NCBI RefSeq assembly: GCF_041504345.1
Contig: NZ_CP167895.1
Span: forward strand, 620,001-684,000
DNA length: 64,000 bases
From: Vibrio sp. BS-M-Sm-2
GTDB lineage: Bacteria; Pseudomonadota; Gammaproteobacteria; Enterobacterales; Vibrionaceae
Direction: 5' to 3'
Each line of letters starts with the position of its first letter. Positions within the stretch are counted from its first letter, which is position 1. Position numbers and translations under genes: made by a program. Positions 33,265 through 41,265 of this stretch are shown one piece after another. A model generated the notes under the pieces. The model worked only from the letters and a program-made list of their open reading frames with translations. It ran no database searches and was not told the origin of the DNA.

Positions 33265-33972
33265 TTACTTTTTGTCTCGGAAGCTCATGCTCTCATTGTT
33301 AAAAGGCGTGTGGTAGGTGCATTGGTAGTTGATGTCAATGATATCGCTGACGATGAACAGCTCACCTGATGCTAAGAAACCTCGGTTGGTGATATTCATC
33401 GCTGCCGCATTTTTTTTGCAGCCGAGCAACTCTGCATCTTCTTTAGACACATTGATCGCTTGATATGTCGTTAAATAGCTATCGATCTGAAGGCCTTTCG
33501 CCAATGCATGTTTTTGGATTGAGCTTTCAATGATCTCGGCATTCATTTCTGGAAAGACGCTAACAGGGATCTTGGCTTCTTCTATCTGAACTACTTTGTT
33601 GTTAATCAATCGAAGCCGTCTAATTTTCCAAATGTAGTCATTGTCGTCTAAAGAAAAAATCTGCTGTTCATGGTTATTAGGTAGCGCTTTATTTAGCTGG
33701 AGCTTTTTATAAGAGATCTCTTCAAAACTGTTTTCAGTAATGGAGTTGTACACCAGTGGTGTGCCAATGAGAGAAGTGTTGACGAAGTAACCAGAACCCA
33801 CTTTAGATTTCACCATGCCAATAGCTTCTAGCTTGGCTAGTGCTTTACGAATCGTGAAACGAGATAATCCATATATTTCAGACAGTTCTCTTTCTGCAGG
33901 AAGCTTATGGCTGATACTGTTTTGACAAATTTTGCTCACAATATCTTGAACAACTAATTCATATTTTTTCAT
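33265..33972 (-). CDS. GntR-family regulator, HutC/UTRA type
   Basis: 235 residues. The winged helix (about 5-68) has PAERELSEIYGLSRFTIRKALAKLEAIGMV; the UTRA effector domain covers about 85-225 (DDNDYIWKIRRLRL, VSVFPEMNAEI, MNITNRGFL). UTRA domains bind sugar phosphates or related metabolites. It is probably the regulator of the neighbouring porin, dehydratase and PTS operon. Confidence 0.9.
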   Translation of the reverse strand: MKKYELVVQDIVSKICQNSISHKLPAERELSEIYGLSRFTIRKALAKLEAIGMVKSKVGSGYFVNTSLIGTPLVYNSITENSFEEISYKKLQLNKALPNNHEQQIFSLDDNDYIWKIRRLRLINNKVVQIEEAKIPVSVFPEMNAEIIESSIQKHALAKGLQIDSYLTTYQAINVSKEDAELLGCKKNAAAMNITNRGFLASGELFIVSDIIDINYQCTYHTPFNNESMSFRDKK

Positions 33973-34198
33973 TCTAAAAACTTAAAAAAGCACTCATGGT
34001 GATTAAATTATAGTTAACTAAATCAGAGACTCAGCGCATTCCGAACTAGCCGATAATTCTAACATAGAAGGCTGATTAGATGATGAGAAATAGGGTGTTT
34101 TGGAGGGTGAATTCGAGGGTTATATCTAGGGGTGTGACTTCATTCTCTTTCTCGATTAGATAAGGGGGAGATCGAGGTATTAGGCAAACAGATAATAA

Positions 34199-34224
34199 AA
34201 AGCACGGCCAATAGGACGTGCTTT
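34199..34224. other. Hairpin AAAGCACG / CGTGCTTT
   Basis: Eight-base inverted repeat with a ten-base loop, without a good T run. It lies next to the AraC remnant and may be a leftover terminator. Confidence 0.4.
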
Positions 34225-34306
34225 GAATGTTTGAGCTTTCTGAGTCGCGAGCTACATGGCTAAGTTTTCATTTCTTAACTTGGTGAGTGCTTTTAGATGG
34301 CTTTGT

Positions 34307-34483
34307 CTTTTGAATTCGCTAGCGGGTTATGACAGAGCAAGATTATTCGATCTTAGATATTGCGCTTCAATTGGGATACGCAGATGCCTCACAATTTATA
34401 CGAGCGTTTAAGCGATCGAACGGATAACACCGCTTCAATGGAAAAAGAACAAAAAGAGTGCAGGTGATGACATAAACGTATAA
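34307..34483 (+). pseudogene. Remnant of an AraC-family regulator C terminus
   Basis: The stretch 34329-34424 reads TEQDYSILDIALQLGYADAS then QFIRAFKRSNG, the second helix-turn-helix of an AraC protein, then a stop. Shifting one base at about 34424 continues as ITPLQWKKNKK, the usual next motif, so a base was lost. A further shift near 34328 would join LLNSLAG. The rest of the gene is gone. No intact paralogue of the same sequence is in the window. Confidence 0.7.
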
Positions 34484-34558
34484 CGCTTATAAAGCACCGA
34501 CCATATTCCCATCTGAAGCTGATTTATGTTGATGATTGACTCGTTAGTGAATATTGAG

Positions 34559-34586
34559 AAGGCCGTCGTAATGATGGTCTTTTTTG
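34559..34586 (+). terminator. Terminator-like hairpin before the HAD gene
   Basis: Nine-pair stem with two G-U pairs (AAGGCCGTC / GATGGTCTT) and a T run. It was probably the terminator of the gene now reduced to the AraC remnant. Confidence 0.6.
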
Positions 34587-34706
34587 TACTCTATTGGTTG
34601 TATATTCTACTCGAGACTTTTAATTTATAAACGTTCGCTATGAATCTTGATGCGTGGCACTTTGTGTCTTTTTTCCATCAATAACATGGCGATCACGGGA
34701 GTATGT

Positions 34707-35330
34707 ATGAGTTCTAATGAAATCAAAAATGTGGTGTTTGATGTGGGCAATGTCATTGTGCGTTGGGCACCTCTGGAAATTGCCCGTCTTACTTTTGGTG
34801 ATACTGAAGACTTGGAGTCTCGAGCTCGTTCTATTTTCCAAAGCACGATTTGGTTGGATTTGAACAAAGGATTCTTGACCGAAAGTGAGGCCAAGCTTCG
34901 TTATCAACAAGAACTCGACTTATCCCCGTTAGAGTGCGAACGCTTGTTTTATTACGTTAAGCAAACGCAGATTTTACTGCACGGTTCAGTTGAACTCATC
35001 GAGCGTGTAAAGCGATCTGGGTATGGTGTGTATGCGCTTACCGACAATGTGGTCGAGATTGTTGATTACTTAAAAAATACCTATCAATTTTGGGCGTTGT
35101 TTGATGGTGCGGCAGTCTCCGCTGAGCTTGGTATGCTTAAGCCACAACCTGAAATCTACCAAGCGCTTTTATCTAATTATGGGCTTAAAGCTTCAGAAAC
35201 CGTCTTCCTCGATGATATGCCTTATAACGTTGAAGGTGCGAGATCTGTGGGTATGGCTGCTATCCAGTTTACTGATGCCGTTCAGTGTGAAAACAGCTTG
35301 CAGGCGCTTGGCGTTAATTTAATAGATTGA
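34707..35330 (+). CDS. HAD-family phosphatase (YihX-like)
   Basis: 207 residues. HAD motif I is NVVFDVGNVIVRW (nucleophile Asp12), motif II ALTDN, the Lys in GMLKPQPEIY, and motif IV FLDDMPYN. The cap is the small helical type, as in the E. coli glucose-1-phosphate phosphatase YihX. The ATG at 34707 is chosen because a GGGAG site precedes it and upstream residues do not fit the family. The substrate is unknown, a sugar phosphate being most likely. Confidence 0.9.
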   Translation: MSSNEIKNVVFDVGNVIVRWAPLEIARLTFGDTEDLESRARSIFQSTIWLDLNKGFLTESEAKLRYQQELDLSPLECERLFYYVKQTQILLHGSVELIERVKRSGYGVYALTDNVVEIVDYLKNTYQFWALFDGAAVSAELGMLKPQPEIYQALLSNYGLKASETVFLDDMPYNVEGARSVGMAAIQFTDAVQCENSLQALGVNLID

Positions 35331-35367
35331 CACCTTGGCAAATGAGTTAAATTTGAGGATGTAGAAA

Positions 35368-36209
35368 ATGAAAAGATACCCACCTAAGTCTATCGTTACA
35401 TTCTTGTTTTTGACCATGTCGGTGCTGGTTTTAGTCGTGGCTTTCGTGCTTCAAATTCGCGGTGAGCAAGCATGTGATGGTTGCTATGAATCAGATAAAG
35501 GACAGTTCAAGTTTGTCCTTTACGATGGAACTTCACCTGCGATAATTCCAAGTATTCACAACGAGCTATTACTCAAGCAGGCTCCTTTGATGAAGAGCTT
35601 CGGCCTAGACTCAATACCGGTCATAACAGTGAGAGTATGGCAAGGCCAAAAGGCCTACTTAGATGAGCAAGAGCGTAGCATTGGACAGCGATATGCGTTT
35701 TCTACAGGCTACATCGAGCCTAAAAGTAATGAAATCAGGCTGCTTTATTTTGGTGGTGAAATTCAACGAACAGCATTGCATGAATTTGTGCACTTACTGA
35801 CACTTCAAATCAACCCCAATTTTGCGAATAACCCTCGTTGGTTGTGGGAAGCGGTGGCTATCTATAAATCTGAAGATTATTGGTTCCACATGAATAACAG
35901 GAATGCCATCAAAGCCCGTTTTGATGGGCTTGTTCAAGAGTTATATATCAACCCTAATGATGGTTCAACAATCTATGAAGTCGGTTATATGATCGGTGAG
36001 TTTATCGAGCGTTCTTGGGGGAGGAGGCTTTTATTAAGCTCATAAAGAGTAACGGTGATGTATCTGGAATAACGAATGAGCCGATAGAGTCGCTATTTTC
36101 AGGGTGGAAGGGTTTTGTGAAAAATACCTATCTTAGTTCACCACAAAGCGAGTATGAGAAGGCTTTAGATCGGAGCCCATTACAGGCCTCAGAGCAGTTA
36201 ATGAGATGA
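35368..36209 (+). pseudogene. Zinc metallopeptidase-like membrane-anchored protein, frameshifted
   Basis: The first frame (35368-36045) encodes an N-terminal membrane anchor (about residues 9-30) and a domain with the zinc motif HEFVH (in TALHEFVHLLTL) and a downstream WLWEAVAIY that could supply the third ligand, as in peptidase-MA-like families. After EFIERSWG the frame runs into RRLLLSS and stops. In the next frame the protein continues naturally as EEAFIKLIKSNGDVSG to a stop at 36209. The break is a run of five G (36017-36021) where four would keep the frame. It may be a real mutation or a sequencing error. Confidence 0.75.
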
Positions 36210-36258
36210 ACTGTGTAGAAAGTTAATCGTACGATAGAACAACGCTGTTTATTAGATT

Positions 36259-36296
36259 AAGAGCCGTGTTATTGAAACATGGCTCTTTTTGTTTTT
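36259..36296 (+). terminator. Terminator after the metallopeptidase gene
   Basis: AAGAGCCGTGTT / AACATGGCTCTT with one mismatch, followed by TTTTTG and further T. Confidence 0.85.
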
Positions 36297-36321
36297 AGGT
36301 TTGGATACGCAACTTGCTTGT

Positions 36322-36906
36322 TTAGTCGTGGGCTTGTTCGGCATTCAAGTGTCGAATCAACTTGGCAGGTGTACCACCGTATAGGCAGTTTGGCGGTACA
36401 TCGCTGTTGACCACAGAATTAGCTGCGATAACCGAACGAGCGCCAATCGTCACGCCTTGGTTGATAACGGAATTACCGCCAACCCACACATCATCTTCGA
36501 TTGTTATTGGTAAACAGAAGGTTTCCCATTTACGGCGGCTACGATAATCAAGGGAGTGTGATGGCGTATAGAATTGGACGCTTGGTCCAATTAAAACATT
36601 GTTGCCGACTTTGATTCTCGCACCATCTAGCATTACTACGTTCATATTGATGAAGGTATCTTCGCCAATCTCGATGGTTTTACCAAACTCACAATGAAAA
36701 GGGGGCTGGATTAAACTGCTACTGCCGACTTTCCCAAATAACTGCTCTTGCAATGTGTGTTGCTGGTCTGGGTCTTGATGGTTGTTGAAAGCTATTAGCG
36801 ATTTTCTGGCATTGGAACGCATGGTATCAATTTCTTGGTCTGCACCATCATACACTTGCCCAGATAGCATCTTTTCTAGTTCAGTTTTATCGTTTGTATT
36901 ATTCAT
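36322..36906 (-). CDS. Maltose/galactoside O-acetyltransferase-like protein
   Basis: 194 residues of the left-handed beta-helix (hexapeptide) acetyltransferase family. The N-terminal MAC domain is about 6-60; the hexapeptide turns follow (IEIGEDTFINMNVVMLDGARIKVGNNVLIG). The catalytic His is in YTPSHSLD, and the C-terminal turn is LYGGTPAKLIR. Acetyl-CoA is the donor; the acceptor is probably a sugar. Confidence 0.92.
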   Translation of the reverse strand: MNNTNDKTELEKMLSGQVYDGADQEIDTMRSNARKSLIAFNNHQDPDQQHTLQEQLFGKVGSSSLIQPPFHCEFGKTIEIGEDTFINMNVVMLDGARIKVGNNVLIGPSVQFYTPSHSLDYRSRRKWETFCLPITIEDDVWVGGNSVINQGVTIGARSVIAANSVVNSDVPPNCLYGGTPAKLIRHLNAEQAHD

Positions 36907-36973
36907 GCTTGCCCACTTTCCGAGTGTCTCGGTCTAAATGACGAATACTGCAAGATTAGCGATTTTTGGACAT

Positions 36974-37004
36974 AAAAAAAGAGAAAAGCCTCAGCCTTTC
37001 TCTT
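36974..37004 (-). terminator. Terminator after add
   Basis: On the minus strand, AAGAGAAA and TTTCTCTT pair and are followed by seven T. Confidence 0.75.
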
Positions 37005-37073
37005 CCTATTTTGTGCTTTAAGCACTAATGCTAAGTGAGCCCAGCTATTCAGTAAAAGGCGCGCTTTGCCAAA

Positions 37074-38072
37074 TTAGATTTGCTCAACGAAACCCATTAG
37101 GTGTTGTTTCACTTCGTCTGAAGCAAACGCACTTTCTACAGAGTACTTGTAGATTTCTACGTAATCTTCTTTTGTTAAGCTGAATGTTTCACACACACGC
37201 TTCACTTCGTTAGTCATGGTTGTGTTCGACACAGTGCGGTTATCTGTGTTGATCGTTACAACGATGCCGTCTTTCTTGAATTCAGCAATTGGGTGGTCGC
37301 TGAATTTGTGAATACATTTAGTTTGAACGTTACTTGTTGGGCAAGTCTCAAGTGCAACTTGCTTCTCTTTAACGATGTTGTACGCGTCTTCGTTACCTTG
37401 GATGTGAACACCGTGGCCGATACGCTCAGCATCCAACATAGTTACTGCATCGTAAACGTTTTGACCATGCCATTGCTCACCAGCGTGCACGGTAATGCGG
37501 TAGCCTTTTTCAAGAGCGTATTGCGTGTATTCAGGGAATTCAGCGCAGAAACCTGGCTTTTCGCCACCAGCGATATCAAATGCAACCACGCCTTTACCTA
37601 GGTAAGGTTGGCCTGCGTCGATTACGTTTTTGATAGAATCTTTAGGGAACATACGAAGTACAGACATGATGTAGTTGCCCTTGATGTCGTATTTCTCTTC
37701 AGCACGCTTCATGCCTTTAACTGCGCTTGCAATGATCGTATCAAGAGACAGACCTTTATTTACGTGCAGGATTGGTGCAAAGCGAACTTCTAGGTACTTA
37801 ACGTTTTCTAGTGCAGCGTCTTCGTAAAGCTCGAAAGAGATACGTTCAATCGCTTCTTCAGTCTGCATCACTTGCAGTGGCAAGCTGAAACAAGCCAGGT
37901 ACTCATCTAAGTTTTTGCAATCTTCTGGCACCGTTAGAGATTGAACAACCGCATCGCGATCTTCAGGCAGTTCGATTCCGTACTGTTTCGCCAGATCAAT
38001 AATGGTGTCTGGACGAACACTTCCGTCTAGGTGGCAGTGCAAATCAATCTTAGGGAGTGCTAGAAAATTCAT
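37074..38072 (-). CDS. add: Adenosine deaminase
   Basis: Converts adenosine or deoxyadenosine to inosine or deoxyinosine. 332 residues. The zinc ligands His12 and His14 are in IDLHCHLDGS; others are in TVHAGEQWHG (His and the catalytic Glu region), ERIGHGVHI and ITINTDNR. The gene is divergent from a LysR regulator. Confidence 0.96.
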   Translation of the reverse strand: MNFLALPKIDLHCHLDGSVRPDTIIDLAKQYGIELPEDRDAVVQSLTVPEDCKNLDEYLACFSLPLQVMQTEEAIERISFELYEDAALENVKYLEVRFAPILHVNKGLSLDTIIASAVKGMKRAEEKYDIKGNYIMSVLRMFPKDSIKNVIDAGQPYLGKGVVAFDIAGGEKPGFCAEFPEYTQYALEKGYRITVHAGEQWHGQNVYDAVTMLDAERIGHGVHIQGNEDAYNIVKEKQVALETCPTSNVQTKCIHKFSDHPIAEFKKDGIVVTINTDNRTVSNTTMTNEVKRVCETFSLTKEDYVEIYKYSVESAFASDEVKQHLMGFVEQI

Positions 38073-38199
38073 GAGTATTCCTTAGGTCTATTATTTTTTT
38101 GAGTTATTAACTCATAGGTTACATGGGCTTAAATTAACAAGTTTGTGATATGATTTAAAGTGACATAAAGTCATCATTAATCTGAATCTAAGGAATATC

Positions 38200-39147
38200 A
38201 TGGTAGATGTTAAGAGCTTACTCAAATGTGATATGAATTTACTGCTGTGTTTACACGTGTTGCTTGAAGAGCGCAGTGTGAGCAAAACGGCAGAGCGATT
38301 GTTCCTTAGTCAGTCTGCGGTGAGTAAGCAACTCACCAAGCTACGCTCTTTGTTTGATGACCCTTTGTTTGAACGCGAGTCAAAAGGTCTGTTTCCAACC
38401 CCGAAAGCCACCTCTTTAGCGCCTAAGATTCATCAGATCCTTCTGCAAGTTGAACAGCTAACCGTGCCGGACATCTTTGAACCGAAAGATAGCGAACGCA
38501 CTTTTAATATCGATCTTGTTGAAACCGCTTATACCGCGATTTACCCTAAATTTATGCCTAACGCGCTGGCAGATGCGCCGAACATTACGGTAAACAGCAC
38601 TACTTGGAGCAGCGAAACTTTTAAGCGCTTACTAAAGCGTGAGGTCGATTTTGGGATTGGAATTTTTGAGCTCGATGAAAGGGCGAGTACCCACATTCAA
38701 AACATTCCTGCCGAGCTGAACCATGTCGAATTGCTGCAAGATTACTCTGTGTGTTTGATGCGCAATGATCACCCAGTGCTTCAAGAAGAGTGGAATCTGC
38801 AAGCCTTCCTTAAATACCGTCATATTCAGTTAGTGACCGGTGGCGTTGGCGACTGGTTGCTACTGGAAATCTTACAAGCCAAACAGCTTCAAATTAACAA
38901 AGCCGCCAACGTGTCGGACATCACCAGTGCAGTAAAGCTTTGTAAGCAAAGCGATTTGCTGATGTGTTATCCGTACAACTCGGTTCGTGACTATATTGAG
39001 AGTGGCGAGCTGGTGATGAAGCCGATTCCCATTGAGTTGGTTCCCGGTGGTTTGTTTTTGCTTTGGCATCGTTACTTTGACTCTGAACCAAGCCACAAAT
39101 GGCTTCGCGACCTCATTGTTAATAAGACTCAAGAACCTCAGCTGTAA
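38200..39147 (+). CDS. LysR-family transcriptional regulator
   Basis: 315 residues. The N-terminal winged helix (about 8-65) has VSKTAERLFLSQSAVSKQLTKLRSLFDDPLF; the rest is the two-lobed LysR effector domain. It is divergent from add with 127 bases between, so it probably controls add or itself. The inducer is unknown. Confidence 0.92.
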   Translation: MVDVKSLLKCDMNLLLCLHVLLEERSVSKTAERLFLSQSAVSKQLTKLRSLFDDPLFERESKGLFPTPKATSLAPKIHQILLQVEQLTVPDIFEPKDSERTFNIDLVETAYTAIYPKFMPNALADAPNITVNSTTWSSETFKRLLKREVDFGIGIFELDERASTHIQNIPAELNHVELLQDYSVCLMRNDHPVLQEEWNLQAFLKYRHIQLVTGGVGDWLLLEILQAKQLQINKAANVSDITSAVKLCKQSDLLMCYPYNSVRDYIESGELVMKPIPIELVPGGLFLLWHRYFDSEPSHKWLRDLIVNKTQEPQL

Positions 39148-39264
39148 ACTTCAAGCTACGATGATCAAAGCGGCGAAATAACTTTTTGAAATTTATTTCG
39201 TCTTTTTAGAATGAGCATCGTCTTACTACGGGTGCTAAATGCCCGCCAAGAATGAGATATCTAA

Positions 39265-40719
39265 ATGAATTCAATGCCATTGATTCCGCAGCAAGTAATT
39301 GAAGAGGCTTGTGAGTGGGCCATTATGCACGGTGTCGCTTTTCGTCAGTCTGACAATGCCGCGAGACATTGCCCTTTTAGCCTTGCTCCAATGAGTATTG
39401 AGCGTGAGGTTTTTGAACACCTGTTGAAGGTGACGCCGCTGATCACCAAGCTCATCAATAATGTTTCTGAAGACCACGACTTTTTACAGTCATCATTGAG
39501 CGATATGGCGAAAGCCGACCCGTTTTTTGGTCGCTTGATGGAGTTGCACCGACAAGCACACGGCAGTGAGGATGAGCGCTTGAATCCAGCGCGACAACCT
39601 TTGTTGTTGATGCGTACTGATTTTATGGACGATCGCCAACACGGTGCAAAAGTGATTGAGTTTAATGGCATTGCGGCAGGAATGGCGCCTTTTGGTCAAC
39701 GCGCTACAGAGTTTCACTCATTCATGCAAAACCAATGGCCAAACGTTTATAACCATTGGTTGGAAGAATTGTCAGCAACACCAGCTGAAAACCAAGGCTT
39801 AACGCAGTTGGCTTATGGTATCGCTAATGCTGCAAGGCAAGTGAAAACCGATTTCGATGAGCAAGATAAACCAGTTTTCTTGATGGTGGTTCAGAAGAAC
39901 GAAGACAATGTATATGACCAACATTTGCTTGAAGTTGAGCTGCAAAAACAGGGCATTCGCACGGTTCGTCGTACCTTTGAACAATTGAGCTGTCAGCTTT
40001 CAACAGGAGATAACCAACGTTTGTTGCTGCAAGATGTTGGTGCGGTCGATGTGGTTTATCTAAGAGCTGGCTATCAGTATTCAGATTACTGGGCTCCAGA
40101 ACTCAACGAATCGATTTGTTGCCACACACTAAGTCAGACTCGCTTGTTTATGGAACAACACCATGTCGCAATGAACGCGACCATCAGCCAACAGTTAGCG
40201 ACCAGTAAAACCATGCAAATGCTGCTGACCATGATGCCAGCAACAGAATACACACGCTGGAGTTTAACGTTAGAAGAAGCCGAATTGGCCAAGAGTGTAT
40301 TAGCCGATATGAAGCCAATCACCAGTGAATCAATAGAGTGGTTTAACACGCAAGCTAATAAGCAAGAGTGGGTGTTGAAAAACCAAGGTGAGGGCGGCGG
40401 TCACTGCGTATTTGGTGATGACATCAGTGAACAATTGAACCAGCTTAAACCGGAAGAATACGACGCTTGGGCTCTGATGCAGCGCTTGTACCCACATGAG
40501 CGAGACGTGCCGACCATTGCAGTGCGTGATACCCAACAAACGCTCGTGACAGACTTAGTCAGCGAAGTGGGTTTGTTCACCGCTTACTACAAAGGTGAGC
40601 CAGTAACAGAGCTAGACGGCTACGCGGGCTATTTAATCCGCAGCAAACCCGCTAGTGAAAATGAAGGTGGAATCCACAGTGGCAAAGGCATTCTCGATTC
40701 GCTGGTGTTGATTAATTAA
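39265..40719 (+). CDS. Eukaryotic-type glutathione synthetase
   Basis: ATP-grasp ligase joining gamma-glutamylcysteine and glycine. The 484 residues follow the eukaryotic GSS layout rather than bacterial GshB: the substrate-site region KVIEFNGIAAGMAPFG, the inserted lid domain with VRRTFEQL and VYLRAGYQ, the glycine-rich ATP loop WVLKNQGEGGGHCVFG, SEVGLF, and the end YLIRSKPASENEGGIHSG then GILDS. It is single, between a LysR gene and a terminator. Its presence suggests transfer or an alternative GSH/GSH-like ligase; vibrios also carry their usual gshB elsewhere. Confidence 0.9.
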   Translation: MNSMPLIPQQVIEEACEWAIMHGVAFRQSDNAARHCPFSLAPMSIEREVFEHLLKVTPLITKLINNVSEDHDFLQSSLSDMAKADPFFGRLMELHRQAHGSEDERLNPARQPLLLMRTDFMDDRQHGAKVIEFNGIAAGMAPFGQRATEFHSFMQNQWPNVYNHWLEELSATPAENQGLTQLAYGIANAARQVKTDFDEQDKPVFLMVVQKNEDNVYDQHLLEVELQKQGIRTVRRTFEQLSCQLSTGDNQRLLLQDVGAVDVVYLRAGYQYSDYWAPELNESICCHTLSQTRLFMEQHHVAMNATISQQLATSKTMQMLLTMMPATEYTRWSLTLEEAELAKSVLADMKPITSESIEWFNTQANKQEWVLKNQGEGGGHCVFGDDISEQLNQLKPEEYDAWALMQRLYPHERDVPTIAVRDTQQTLVTDLVSEVGLFTAYYKGEPVTELDGYAGYLIRSKPASENEGGIHSGKGILDSLVLIN

Positions 40720-40749
40720 CTCCTGATTCTGACAGATAGCAGATAAAAC

Positions 40750-40779
40750 AAAGGCCAGCATGTGAACGTTGGCCTTTTT
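40750..40779 (+). terminator. Terminator after the glutathione synthetase gene
   Basis: AAAGGCCA / TGGCCTTT with a twelve-base loop and a T run. Confidence 0.9.
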
Positions 40780-40820
40780 GTTGGTCGCGATTTTGTGGTT
40801 TGAACGAGTGCTTAGTCGCG

Positions 40821-41201
40821 TTATGCCGGAACCTTAAAACAAGAATCTTGATTGCTGTATTTTGGTACGAAGCACAGTTTGTCTGCCGACATCTTTAAGC
40901 CGTTTTGCATCTGGATATGTGTTACCGCCCAGATCACGCAGCCGTGAGGTAAATTGAATAGCGAGCGAGTTTGCGTGAACAACACGCCGTCGTCATAGGC
41001 CGGTGTAATGTTCGTCGCTTTACCTTGCCACGCTTTATGAGTGGTTTGCACATCAATATTTGGAACAATCAATGAGAGCATTTCTGGCTCAACGTCTTTT
41101 ACGACTTTTAAGCAGATACGACACCCATCGTAGTATTGTTCTATCCAGATTTTATGTGGAATAGCATGATCATCCCAACCCAGTTGTAAGATATGTTCCA
41201 T
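40821..41201 (-). CDS. Hypothetical protein
   Basis: 126 residues, soluble, four Cys and many aromatic residues (GWDDHAIPHKIWIEQYYDG; LPHGCVIWAVTHIQMQNGL). No recognised family. The AAGGA ribosome site precedes ATG. It lies just downstream of the GH3 gene on the same strand, separated by a hairpin at 41230-41250. Confidence 0.65.
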   Translation of the reverse strand: MEHILQLGWDDHAIPHKIWIEQYYDGCRICLKVVKDVEPEMLSLIVPNIDVQTTHKAWQGKATNITPAYDDGVLFTQTRSLFNLPHGCVIWAVTHIQMQNGLKMSADKLCFVPKYSNQDSCFKVPA

Positions 41202-41229
41202 GACTTTGTCCTTGGTATCTAAGAAGGAA

Positions 41230-41250
41230 AGGCAGTGCTCAACACTGCCT
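41230..41250 (-). terminator. Probable terminator or attenuator after the GH3 gene
   Basis: AGGCAGTG / CACTGCCT with a five-base loop; only a weak T-rich stretch follows on the minus strand. Confidence 0.55.
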
Positions 41251-41265
41251 GAATTAGCTCAAATA

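Noticed and set aside
34625..34910. Two overlapping minus-strand frames of about 90 codons
   Set aside because: They are antisense to the HAD gene and have no family features or ribosome sites.
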